NCBI RefSeq assembly: GCF_030066895.1
Contig: NZ_JASJAV010000027.1
Coordinates: forward strand, 1-35,719
DNA: 35,719 nt
Direction of reading: 5' to 3'
Origin: Breoghania sp.
GTDB taxonomy: Bacteria; Pseudomonadota; Alphaproteobacteria; Rhizobiales; Stappiaceae
Shown in pieces: positions 26,728-35,719 of the stretch; within the stretch, counting starts at the first letter, position 1; each line of letters starts with the position of its first letter. The position numbers were made by a program, and so were the translations under genes. Below the pieces are notes generated by a model, which was not told the origin of the DNA, made no database searches, and saw only the letters and a list, made by a program, of their open reading frames with translations.

Positions 26728-27387
26728 TCAGGCGGCCGAGGTGTCGATCGCGGCCAGGCGACGGTCGACATAGTCGCCGCACGACGTGATGAGCTCGTCA
26801 ATATGGCCTTCGAAGAAGTGATTGGCTCCCTCGATCGTCTGATGATCGATGATGATGCCCTTCTGCGTCTTCAGCTTGTCGACCAGGGTCTTAACGTCTT
26901 TGGTCGGCACGACCTTGTCGGAGTCACCGTGGATAATGAGACCGGAGGACGGGCAGGGGGCCAGGAACGAGAAGTCGTTGAGGTTTGCCGGAGGGGCGAC
27001 GGAAATGAAGCCCTCAACTTCCGGACGGCGCATCAGAAGCTGCATGCCGATCCAGGCTCCGAACGAGAAGCCGGCAATCCAGCAGGCCCGCGCATCCGGG
27101 TGGACGCTCTGGACCCAGTCCAGAGCGGAGGCCGCATCCGACAATTCACCCTGTCCATGGTCGAAGCTTCCCTGGCTCCGGCCGACACCTCGGAAATTGA
27201 ACCGCAGGACCGCAAAGCCGCGCTTCGCGAACATGTAGTACATCTGGTACACGATCTGATTGTTCATCGTCCCGCCGAACTGCGGGTGAAGATGAAGAAT
27301 CAGCGCGATCGGTGCCGTGCGCTCCTTGGCCGGGTGAAACCGGCCCTCGATACGGCCGGCCGGACCGTTGAAGATAACTTCGGGCAT
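26728..27387 (-). CDS. Alpha/beta hydrolase (COG2945-like), intact
   Basis: The 219-residue protein has the catalytic elbow GFSFGAW (Ser nucleophile), the early LHLHPQFGGTMNN and RFNFRGVGRSQGSFDHGQGE segments, the acid region IHGDSDKVVP and the terminal His in IEGANHFFEG. This set defines the small soluble alpha/beta hydrolases of COG2945, whose substrate is unknown. ATG 27387 is chosen because it gives the family start MPEVIFNGPAGRIEG; a longer open frame upstream is not conserved-looking. It is divergent from the suf operon, an arrangement common in Hyphomicrobiales, so the two may share regulatory DNA. Confidence 0.88.
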   Translation of the reverse strand: MPEVIFNGPAGRIEGRFHPAKERTAPIALILHLHPQFGGTMNNQIVYQMYYMFAKRGFAVLRFNFRGVGRSQGSFDHGQGELSDAASALDWVQSVHPDARACWIAGFSFGAWIGMQLLMRRPEVEGFISVAPPANLNDFSFLAPCPSSGLIIHGDSDKVVPTKDVKTLVDKLKTQKGIIIDHQTIEGANHFFEGHIDELITSCGDYVDRRLAAIDTSAA

Positions 27388-27726
27388 AGATACGAATCGT
27401 CCTTCTCGCCTTGCAGCGGATACCGGGGTTGTCGACTCTTTTTTAGGGTGCCGTTTCTTGACTTGGAGCGGCTGTCTTCCTAAAGTCTTATTTAGAATAA
27501 TTCGAAAATCACGCAACCAAAAGCCACCATGGCGGCGTTCGACGTGCTTCCTTTGAAGCTCTGTGCTGTTATCGTCAGGACGGCCGCGAATTTCAAGGAT
27601 TTCCGTATGGCCTCAATGCCACAATGGGGCTAGGAGGCTACCAGAGAGAATAGTGACCGCGAGTCCGAAGGCAATGAGATCTTTGGCGTGAGGTCTCGGA
27701 AATTGGCGGAATCTAAGGGCAAGGGA
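27388..27726. other. 339-base divergent region between hydrolase and suf operon
   Basis: No gene is supported. It contains the suf promoter and Irr-type operator described separately (27458-27507) and about 220 bases of leader before the first suf start with no recognisable riboswitch. Confidence 0.6.
27458..27507 (+). promoter_or_regulatory. suf operon promoter with Irr-type iron operator
   Basis: A -35 box TTGACT (27458-27463) and a -10 box TAAAGT (27481-27486) are separated by exactly 17 bases. Immediately downstream, TTTAGAATAATTCGAAA (27491-27507) matches the rhizobial iron control element TTTAGAA-N3-TTCTAAA at all but one arm position. The operator would cover the transcription start, so binding of Irr under iron limitation or haem shortage should block polymerase. 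Irr itself is not encoded in the window. Confidence 0.75.
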
Positions 27727-28905
27727 ATGAGCGTGAGCTCTCGCATTTATCTGGATCACAACGCGACGACGCCGCTGCGGCCGTCGGCGCGAGAGGCCAT
27801 GGTCGATGTGCTTGAGGAAGTTGGGAACGCCTCGTCCGTGCACGGAGAGGGACGTTCTGCCCGCGCTCGTATCGAATCTTCCCGTCGCGCTCTGGCCGCG
27901 CTTACGGGTTCGCAAGCCAAGAATATCGTCTTCACCAGCGGCGGGACGGAAGCAAACGTCACCGCGCTGACGCCTCAGATCACCCTTTCCGGCAAGAAGC
28001 GCCCTGCGACGCGCGCCTTCGTGAGTGCCGTCGAACATGCCTCGGTGCTCGGCGGAGGACGCTTTAACCCCCAACAGGTTACATTTTTGCCGACCACAGG
28101 GGATGGTGTCATTGACAAGTCGCAGGCGGAGGAGCTCATTCGTGGGGAGGCGAAAAGCGGGTGTGTGCCGTTCGTCTCCGTCATGGCGGCCAACAATGAG
28201 ACTGGCGTCCTGCAACCCGTTGCGGAAATTGCGCAATTGGCACATGAGTCGGGCGGTTACTGCCATGTCGATGCGGTGCAGGCGTTGGGGCGGATCCCCG
28301 TCTCTATCGCCGAATGGGGATGCGACATGGTGTCCGTTTCCTCCCACAAGATCGGCGGCCCCCAGGGTGTGGGCGCACTGATCTACGGAAGCGAGGAATT
28401 CAGGGTGGCGCCGCTTCTGACCGGTGGTGGTCAGGAAGGGCGAGGCCGTGCGGGGACGGAGAACGTCGCCGCGCTCGCAGGTTTTGGGGCTGCGCTCCAG
28501 AACCTGCGTGAGGAAGGGGATGAGGCGGTGCGACTGGAAGCGTTGCGGGATTGGCTGGAAGCGAAACTGCTCCATATATGTGAGAGTACTGTCATCTTCG
28601 CTCAGAACGCCCGGCGCCTGCCGAATACAGTCAGTTTCGCCGTGCCGGGAATGGTCGCGGAAACGACTTTGATCGGATGTGATCTTGCAGGGGTGGCTGT
28701 CTCCTCCGGATCTGCCTGTTCGTCGGGCAAGGTTGCTCCCTCGCACGTTCTCGAGGCCATGGGCGTGCCGGGTGATCTGGCCCGCGGCGCGCTGAGGCTC
28801 AGTCTCGGCTGGACGAGTACGCAAGACGATGTCGAGCGCTTCGCCGGGATCTGGCGGGGGCTTGTGAAAAGAATGAAACCGGCGCAAGCCGGAAAGGCGG
28901 CCTGA
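27727..28905 (+). CDS. Cysteine desulfurase, IscS/NifS type (first suf gene)
   Basis: This PLP enzyme removes sulfur from cysteine for cluster assembly. Residues: IYLDHNATTPLRPSAREAM at the N-terminus, SGGTEAN, SAVEHASV, ANNETGVLQP, the PLP Lys in VSVSSHKIGGPQG, and the group I active-site loop SSGSACSSGKVAPSH with its catalytic Cys. The group II desulfurase SufS is encoded later in the same operon, so the operon has two. ATG 27727 (after AAGGGCAAGGGA) is chosen over the longer frame at 27688. 392 residues, intact. It is the first gene behind the Irr-type promoter. Confidence 0.93.
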   Translation: MSVSSRIYLDHNATTPLRPSAREAMVDVLEEVGNASSVHGEGRSARARIESSRRALAALTGSQAKNIVFTSGGTEANVTALTPQITLSGKKRPATRAFVSAVEHASVLGGGRFNPQQVTFLPTTGDGVIDKSQAEELIRGEAKSGCVPFVSVMAANNETGVLQPVAEIAQLAHESGGYCHVDAVQALGRIPVSIAEWGCDMVSVSSHKIGGPQGVGALIYGSEEFRVAPLLTGGGQEGRGRAGTENVAALAGFGAALQNLREEGDEAVRLEALRDWLEAKLLHICESTVIFAQNARRLPNTVSFAVPGMVAETTLIGCDLAGVAVSSGSACSSGKVAPSHVLEAMGVPGDLARGALRLSLGWTSTQDDVERFAGIWRGLVKRMKPAQAGKAA

Positions 28906-29070
28906 GAGTCGTCTTATCGTGAAGGTCTTCGGGGGAGGGGGATCTTTCCGGCGGCGGCGGCTGAAAGGCCGTGAATGTGTGGTTCGGGGGTGCATGACGT
29001 GTCGCCGGAGGTAGTGAAGATAAGACTTCGACAACACGCGGTTCTTGACCCGCGCTGGATGGAGAGGGCA

Positions 29071-30546
<1,476 letters not shown>

Positions 30547-30726
30547 GGCCGTCCCGGTGTCCACGCTCATCATTGCCGGAAGCCTTTCGGCACAAGCGCG
30601 AACTGCCACGACTTTCAAAGGACAAGCGGGGTCCGATGGGCTCGAGGTGAACGTTGAGGTTGCCGTGCGGCGAACCCGTCACAAGGGTGACGCGCAAGAG
30701 GCGACCGGAAGTTGGGAAATCTGGAA

Positions 30727-31488
30727 ATGGCACTGCTCGAAATCAAGAACCTGCATACCCGCATTGCCGAAGACGGCACTGAAATCCTACGTGGGGTCGA
30801 TCTCACCGTGAATGCCGGTGAGGTCCATGCGATCATGGGGCCGAACGGCTCGGGCAAGTCCACGCTCTCCTATGTGCTCGCAGGCAAGGAAAACTACGAG
30901 GTCACCGAGGGCGAGGTCCTGTTCAACGGCGAGAACATTCTGGAGATGGGTCCGGATGAGCGGGCGATGGCCGGCATGTTCCTGGCATTCCAGTACCCGA
31001 TCGAGATCCCGGGCGTTGCGACCATTACCTTCCTGAAGGCGGCGCTCAACTCCCAGCGCAAGGCGCGCGGGCTTGATGAACTGCCGACGCCAGATTTTAT
31101 GAAGCTTGTGCGCGAAAAGGCCAAGCAGATGAACATCACCTCCGACATGCTGAAGCGTCCGCTCAACGTGGGCTTTTCCGGCGGTGAGAAGAAGCGCTCC
31201 GAAATCCTGCAGATGGCGCTGCTGGAGCCGACGCTCTGCGTGCTCGACGAGACGGATTCCGGCCTCGACATTGATGCGCTGAAGGTCGTGTCGAACGGCG
31301 TCAACGCGCTGCGCTCGCCGGAGCGTGCGATGATCGTCATCACCCACTACCAGCGCCTGCTGGATCACATCGTGCCGGATATCGTCCACGTCCTGTCTGC
31401 GGGCAAGATCGTCAAGACGGGCGGCCCGGATCTGGCGCTCGAGCTGGAGAAGAACGGCTACGCCGACTACATCGGTGAAGCGGCGTAA
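30727..31488 (+). CDS. sufC: Fe-S assembly ATPase SufC
   Basis: SufC is the ABC-type ATPase that drives conformational change of SufB-SufD. Walker A is IMGPNGSGKSTLSYVLAG, the signature is VGFSGGEKKRSEILQM, Walker B is LCVLDETDSGLDIDALK and the H-loop is IVITHYQRLL. FLAFQYPIEIPGV is the SufC-type Q-loop. 253 residues, intact. ATG 30727 is preferred to TTG 30712 because it gives the family start MALLEIKNLH. It lies 22 bases before sufD. Confidence 0.98.
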   Translation: MALLEIKNLHTRIAEDGTEILRGVDLTVNAGEVHAIMGPNGSGKSTLSYVLAGKENYEVTEGEVLFNGENILEMGPDERAMAGMFLAFQYPIEIPGVATITFLKAALNSQRKARGLDELPTPDFMKLVREKAKQMNITSDMLKRPLNVGFSGGEKKRSEILQMALLEPTLCVLDETDSGLDIDALKVVSNGVNALRSPERAMIVITHYQRLLDHIVPDIVHVLSAGKIVKTGGPDLALELEKNGYADYIGEAA

Positions 31489-31510
31489 TCAGGCACGAGG
31501 GTCAAGCAAG

Positions 31511-32806
31511 ATGACAGCGGATAACACAGCGCTGAGCACGGCTGCTGAACGTGCGCTGATCGAACAATACGAGGCGGCATCGACCGGCGATGCGGTAAAG
31601 CTAATGCGCGAAAAGGCGATCGCGGGATTCCGTTCGCGCGGCCTACCGAACCGGCGCGTCGAGGAGTGGAAATACACCGATCTTCGCCGCGGCATGAACG
31701 AGGCGCTACCGATTGCCGAGATGCCCGCCGCAGCCGAGGCAAAGGCGGCGGTGGATACGGTCGCCGGTTTCGGCGACATGGCGGGCGCCCGGATCGTCTT
31801 CGTCAACGGCCTCTATGCGCCGGAGCTTTCCGAGATCTCCGGTGTCGAGGGGCTGACGATCCGCTCCTTGGCAGCGACGCTCGCCAAATCCCGACCGCAG
31901 GGACTCGGAGAACTAGCCGCATCGCTCACCGACAGCGCGCTCGATCTCAACACCGCCTTCATGCGTGATGGCGCGTTGATCGACGTCGCCGCCGGGGCCG
32001 AGATCGAGAAGCCGGTGGAGATCCTGCATGTCGCGGCCGGTGAGCCGGCTGCCACCTATACGCGCCACGTGGTGCGCGTCGGTGAGGGCGCCAAGGTGTG
32101 CTTCAGCGAGGTCTATTCCGGCAAGGGACACTATCAGACCAACACGGCGATCGAGTTCTCGGCCGCCAAGGGCGCTGAAGTCTCGTGGATCAAGCTGCAG
32201 AACGAATCTCGTGAGGCTCAGCACTTGTCCACGTTACTCTCGCGGCTGGACGGTGAGGTTGGGTTCGACCACTTCATCTTCAATTCCGGCGCCCATCTCT
32301 CCCGCACGCAGACCTTCCTGCGTTTTGACGGGGAAGGCTCGCGGGCAGAGCTGCGCAGTGCGATGCTGATCACTGAAGAACAGCATTGCGACGTGACCCT
32401 GGTCGTCGATCATGCCGTGCCCAATTGCGAGAGCCGGGAATTCTGCAAATCCGTCATCGACGGTGCGGCCAAGGGCGTTTTCCAGGGCCGGATCAACGTC
32501 TTCCCGCATGCTCAGAAGACGGACGGACGGATGGTGTCTCAGGCGCTGTTCCTTTCCGAGAGCGTCGAGATGGCCTACAAGCCGGAACTCGAAATCTTCG
32601 CCGACGACGTGCAATGCGCCCACGGCGCCACGTCGGGTCAGATCGACGAGGACCTGCTGTTCTACCTGCGGGCGCGCGGCATTCCGGAAGCGGAAGCGCG
32701 AACGTTGCTGGTCCTCGCCTTCCTGTCGGAAGTGATCGAGGAAATCGGCGATGAACAGGTAGTAGAGACGTTGGAAGAACGCACCCGCACCTGGCTCGGC
32801 TACTGA
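31511..32806 (+). CDS. sufD: Fe-S assembly protein SufD
   Basis: SufD is the SufB paralogue in the SufBC2D complex. The N-terminal RRVEEWKYTDLRRGMNEALP is the family motif, followed by the beta-helix region (HVVRVGEGAKVCFSEVYSGK, HLSTLLSRLDGEVGFDHFIF) and the C-terminal CAHGATSGQIDEDLLFYLRA with the conserved His. 431 residues, intact. ATG 31511 is chosen because it lies 22 bases after sufC behind GAGGGTCAAGCAAG. It ends 11 bases before sufS. Confidence 0.96.
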   Translation: MTADNTALSTAAERALIEQYEAASTGDAVKLMREKAIAGFRSRGLPNRRVEEWKYTDLRRGMNEALPIAEMPAAAEAKAAVDTVAGFGDMAGARIVFVNGLYAPELSEISGVEGLTIRSLAATLAKSRPQGLGELAASLTDSALDLNTAFMRDGALIDVAAGAEIEKPVEILHVAAGEPAATYTRHVVRVGEGAKVCFSEVYSGKGHYQTNTAIEFSAAKGAEVSWIKLQNESREAQHLSTLLSRLDGEVGFDHFIFNSGAHLSRTQTFLRFDGEGSRAELRSAMLITEEQHCDVTLVVDHAVPNCESREFCKSVIDGAAKGVFQGRINVFPHAQKTDGRMVSQALFLSESVEMAYKPELEIFADDVQCAHGATSGQIDEDLLFYLRARGIPEAEARTLLVLAFLSEVIEEIGDEQVVETLEERTRTWLGY

Positions 32807-32817
32807 GGAAGAGAACG

Positions 32818-34068
32818 ATGAACGAGGCAGCCCCCATCCAGGACACGGCCGAATACGATGTCGAAAAGGTGAGGGCGGATTTCCCGATCCTCTCCAGAGA
32901 GGTCTACGGCAAGCCTCTGGTCTATCTCGACAACGGCGCTTCCGCGCAAAAGCCGCAGGTGGTGATCGATCGGATGATGAAGGCGTATTCCGAGGGATAC
33001 GCCAACGTCCATCGTGGTCTGCACTACCTGTCCAACACGGCGACGGAAGCCTACGAAGCGACGCGCGAAAGCGTGCGCCGTTTCCTCAACGCGCCGTCGT
33101 GCGATGAGATCGTCTTCACGCGCAACACGACCGAGGCGATCAATCTCGTCGCCTATTCGCATGCCATGCCGACGATCGGGGAGGGGGACGAGATCCTCAT
33201 CTCCATCCTCGAACATCATTCCAACATCGTGCCCTGGCACTTCCTGCGCGAACGCCAGGGAGCCGTCCTGAAATGGTCGCCCATCGCCGATGACGGGTCG
33301 TTCCTGATCGAGGAATTCGAAAAGCTCATCACTGCGCGCACCAAGCTGGTGGCGATCACGCAGATGTCGAACGTCACAGGCACGTTGGTGCCGGTGAAGG
33401 AAATCTGCCGGATCGCGCACGTGCGCGGCGTGCCGGTGCTGGTCGACGGCAGCCAATCCGCCGTGCACATGCCTGTTGACGTGCAGGATCTCGACTGCGA
33501 TTTCTTCGTCTTCACGGGCCACAAGGTCTACGGTCCGACCGGAATCGGCGTGCTCTACGCCAAGAAGGAGCGGCTTGAGGCGATGCGGCCGTTTAACGGC
33601 GGCGGCGAGATGATCCTCGACGTGACCGAGGACATGGTCACCTACAACGATCCTCCGCACCGCTTCGAGGCGGGCACGCCCGCTATCGTCCAGGCAATTG
33701 GACTTGGCGCCGCGCTCGACTATATGGACGGTTTGGGACGCGACAGGATCGCTGCTCACGAAGATGCCTTGCGCGACTATGCGCATCAAGAGCTGTCGAA
33801 GATCAACTCGCTTCGCATTTTCGGCAATGCGCCGGGCAAGGGAGCCATCGTATCGTTCGAGATGGAAGGGGTGCATGCCCACGACATTTCGACGATCATC
33901 GACCGCGAGGGCGTCGCCGTGCGGGTGGGTGCCCATTGCGCGCAGCCGCTTCTGGCGCGGTTCGGGGTCACGTCCACATGCCGAGCCTCGTTCGGGCTCT
34001 ACAACACGTTGGAAGAGGTCGACCTCCTGGTGGCGGCTCTGAAAAAGGCCCAGAAATTCTTCGCTTGA
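32818..34068 (+). CDS. sufS: Cysteine desulfurase SufS (group II)
   Basis: SufS delivers persulfide to the Suf scaffold. Motifs: LVYLDNGASAQKPQVVIDRM, NVHRGLHYLSNTATEAYEAT, FTRNTTEAINLVAYS, LEHHSNIVPWHFL, the PLP Lys in FVFTGHKVYGPTGIGVLYAK, and the group II active-site segment VRVGAHCAQPLLARFG containing the catalytic Cys. 416 residues, intact, with GAGGAAGAGAACG before ATG 32818. No SufE gene lies in this operon; the sulfur acceptor must be encoded elsewhere. Confidence 0.97.
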   Translation: MNEAAPIQDTAEYDVEKVRADFPILSREVYGKPLVYLDNGASAQKPQVVIDRMMKAYSEGYANVHRGLHYLSNTATEAYEATRESVRRFLNAPSCDEIVFTRNTTEAINLVAYSHAMPTIGEGDEILISILEHHSNIVPWHFLRERQGAVLKWSPIADDGSFLIEEFEKLITARTKLVAITQMSNVTGTLVPVKEICRIAHVRGVPVLVDGSQSAVHMPVDVQDLDCDFFVFTGHKVYGPTGIGVLYAKKERLEAMRPFNGGGEMILDVTEDMVTYNDPPHRFEAGTPAIVQAIGLGAALDYMDGLGRDRIAAHEDALRDYAHQELSKINSLRIFGNAPGKGAIVSFEMEGVHAHDISTIIDREGVAVRVGAHCAQPLLARFGVTSTCRASFGLYNTLEEVDLLVAALKKAQKFFA

Positions 34069-34079
34069 GGACAGACGCT

Positions 34080-34523
34080 ATGACCGAAGATACGACACTG
34101 GCGGAAGCGTCCGCTGAATCGGCGGAGCCGAGAGCGCCTGAAGCTGTGGCCCCTGAAGCGGAAGCGTTGGCAGACGGTGTGGCGGCTCTGACGGAGTCCA
34201 CCCTGCCGCCGGAAGAGATCTCGCGCATCACCGACGACATCGTGGCGGCCTTGAAGACCGTCTACGATCCGGAAATTCCGGTCGATATTTTTGAGTTGGG
34301 CCTCATCTACAAGGTCGATATCGAGGACGATCGCTCCGTATCGATCGACATGACACTGACGGCGCCGAGCTGCCCGGTGGCCGGAGACATGCTGGGGTGG
34401 GTGCAGGATGCGGTCTCGGCAGTGCCGGGCGTGGGGCCGGTGGACATCAACATGGTGTTCGATCCACCCTGGGATCCCAGCCGCATGTCCGACGAGGCGC
34501 GGGTTGCGCTCAACTTTTTCTAG
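34080..34523 (+). CDS. sufT: SUF assembly protein SufT (MIP18/DUF59 family)
   Basis: The 147-residue protein has an Ala/Glu-rich N-terminal 40 residues and then the DUF59 domain: ALKTVYDPEIPVDIFELGLI, YKVDIEDDRSVSIDMTLTAP, the reactive Cys in TAPSCPVAGDM, and INMVFDPPWDPSRMSDEAR. SufT proteins help Fe-S cluster maturation or transfer when demand is high. It is intact, starts 12 bases after sufS and ends with TAG, which shows that TAG acts as an ordinary stop in this genome. Confidence 0.93.
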   Translation: MTEDTTLAEASAESAEPRAPEAVAPEAEALADGVAALTESTLPPEEISRITDDIVAALKTVYDPEIPVDIFELGLIYKVDIEDDRSVSIDMTLTAPSCPVAGDMLGWVQDAVSAVPGVGPVDINMVFDPPWDPSRMSDEARVALNFF

Positions 34524-34595
34524 AACCGCCTGACAACTTCGCTGGGGCGCGTATTGGCACCCGAATTCGTAGGGCAAACAAGGGACTTGAACACA

Positions 34596-34964
34596 ATGGG
34601 CAAGTTTCAGGTCATCACGCTGACCGACACGGCAGCCGAGCGCGTACGCGCGATCATGGCGAACTCCGACAAGGATGTTCAAGGTCTCAAGATCGGCGTG
34701 CAGAAGGGCGGATGCGCGGGCATGGAATACACGCTCGACTATGTCAGCGAGTCGGATCCTGCCGATGACGTGGTGGAGACGAAGGGCGTGCGGATCTACG
34801 TCGCCCCGTTCGCCGTGCTGTTCCTGCTGGGAACGGAGATGGACTACGAGGAAACCAAGCTGCGCTCGGGTTTCATCTTCAACAACCCTAATCAGACGTC
34901 GGCTTGCGGATGCGGTGAATCCGTCGAGATCACACCGGCCAACCCGGAAGCGCTGACCCGTTGA
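34596..34964 (+). CDS. sufA: A-type Fe-S carrier SufA/IscA family
   Basis: The 122-residue protein belongs to the HesB/IscA/SufA family that carries clusters to apoproteins. The three conserved Cys are present: GVQKGGCAGMEYTLDY and TSACGCGESVEI. ATG 34596 gives MGKFQVITLTDTAAERVRAI. It ends in TTGA, where the TGA overlaps the TTG start of tenA. Confidence 0.95.
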   Translation: MGKFQVITLTDTAAERVRAIMANSDKDVQGLKIGVQKGGCAGMEYTLDYVSESDPADDVVETKGVRIYVAPFAVLFLLGTEMDYEETKLRSGFIFNNPNQTSACGCGESVEITPANPEALTR

Positions 34965-35641
34965 CGGCGGCATCGAAGGGGCTGTTCGAACGGCTCAAGG
35001 CAGCCGCTGCCGATGAATGGGCCGCCTATATCGACCATGATTTCGTGCGCGGGCTCGGTAACGGCACTTTGCCGGAGGAGTGTTTCCGGCACTATCTCGC
35101 GCAGGACTACGTTTTCCTGATCCATTTCGCGCGTGCCTACGCGCTCGCCGTCTACAAGTCCCGCACCCTGGACGACATGCGCTCGGCCGGTCGGACCATG
35201 TTCGCATTGCTCGACATGGAAATGGATCTGCACGTGCGGCTCTGCGCGCGGTGGGGCTTGAGCGCCGAAGACCTCGAGGCAACGCCCGAAGCTTCCGCCA
35301 CCATGGCCTATACGCGCTATGTGCTGGAGGAGGGCATGCGCGGCGATCTTCTCGACCTCCACGTGGCGCTGGTGCCCTGTGTCATCGGCTATTGGGAGAT
35401 CGGCAAGGTCCTGGCGGCGCAGCCCGGCGCGCTCGATACGTCAAACCCCTATCACGAATGGATCGCCGAATATTCAAGCGACGAATACCAGCAAGTCGCC
35501 GCAGAGGCGGAAGAACGGCTCGACCGGCTGGCCGGCGATGCCATCAGTGCGGAACGCTTCACCGATCTGGTGCGAATCTTCTCGCAGGCAATGCGGCTGG
35601 AAATCGGCTTCTGGAAAATGGGGCTCGACCTCGAAAACTGA
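34961..35641 (+). CDS. tenA: TenA family thiaminase II / aminopyrimidine aminohydrolase
   Basis: TenA hydrolyses base-degraded thiamine (formylaminopyrimidine-type products) for salvage of the pyrimidine moiety. Conserved parts are FRHYLAQDYVFLIHFARAYA (with the active-site Asp), the nucleophile Cys in HVALVPCVIGYWEIG, NPYHEWIAEYSSDEYQ and FSQAMRLEIGFWKMG. 226 residues, intact. The only suitable start is TTG 34961, overlapping the sufA stop as TTGA, so its translation should be coupled to sufA; this puts a thiamine salvage enzyme at the end of the Suf operon. Confidence 0.9.
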   Translation: MTAASKGLFERLKAAAADEWAAYIDHDFVRGLGNGTLPEECFRHYLAQDYVFLIHFARAYALAVYKSRTLDDMRSAGRTMFALLDMEMDLHVRLCARWGLSAEDLEATPEASATMAYTRYVLEEGMRGDLLDLHVALVPCVIGYWEIGKVLAAQPGALDTSNPYHEWIAEYSSDEYQQVAAEAEERLDRLAGDAISAERFTDLVRIFSQAMRLEIGFWKMGLDLEN

Positions 35642-35691
35642 GATCCGTCGAGAAGCCGTCAGTTCTCCGGAGATGTTGGATATGAAAACGC

Positions 35692-35719
35692 CGCTTCTCC
35701 CTCCCGGGAGGGAGAAGCG
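35692..35719. repeat. Perfect 14-bp-arm palindrome after tenA
   Basis: CGCTTCTCCCTCCC is followed directly by its exact reverse complement, running to the end of the window, so it may be part of a longer element. TTCTCCC...GGGAGAA hairpins are common intergenic repeats in Hyphomicrobiales and may serve as the suf-tenA transcript end. Confidence 0.7.

Overview
The window looks like chromosomal DNA of a GC-rich alphaproteobacterium, most likely of the Hyphomicrobiales (Rhizobiales). Evidence for this is the suf operon in the order cysteine desulfurase-sufB-C-D-S-T-A, a B12-dependent class II ribonucleotide reductase (NrdJ) of about 1240 residues, an NDUFA12-type complex I subunit, an Irr-type iron operator and typical rhizobial intergenic palindromes. 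No species can be named from sequence alone.

Layout. 1-5.7 kb: a histidine utilisation (hut) cluster (hutC-hutF leftward, hutI-hutG-hutU-hutD rightward), every gene broken and hutH missing. 5.8-6.7 kb: a cobalamin riboswitch in front of a truncated btuB fused to an unrelated gene end. 6.7-7.7 kb: a broken LacI-family regulator. 7.9-11.2 kb (leftward): cobW-exbB-exbD-tonB, tightly overlapping, with exbB and exbD frameshifted and a damaged P-loop in the COG0523 GTPase. 11.3-16.6 kb (leftward): a module that I do not recognise as a described system. It has a PAS-PAS-GAF sensor, a FadR-type GntR regulator, a 71-residue protein, a ten-helix membrane protein and a Tat-exported metallo-beta-lactamase-fold protein, and the palindrome TGGTCCAACCA recurs in front of both the sensor and the regulator. 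16.8-20.5 kb: intact nrdJ with an NrdR box. 21.3-22.8 kb: a damaged response regulator, then intact NDUFA12. 23.3-26.5 kb: feoA-feoA-feoB-feoC with only feoB broken. 26.7-35.6 kb: an alpha/beta hydrolase, the complete intact suf operon and tenA.

The main message is the contrast between two gene classes. Catabolic, uptake and regulatory genes carry frameshifts, nonsense codons, lost start codons, deletions and missense changes at conserved residues. Genes for Fe-S assembly, deoxynucleotide synthesis and complex I are open and full length, including about 9 kb (26.3-35.6 kb) without a visible lesion. Random sequencing error should not spare the largest gene (3.7 kb). The pattern fits recent relaxed selection (early genome reduction, for example in a host-restricted or very stable niche), with many lesions explained by G:C to A:T transitions. 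A low-quality assembly cannot be excluded without reads.

Physiologically, the cell still appears to need cobalamin (NrdJ), while its TonB-dependent cobalamin route is broken here. It still needs iron for Suf, while FeoB is broken, so both must be supplied by genes outside this window or by synthesis.
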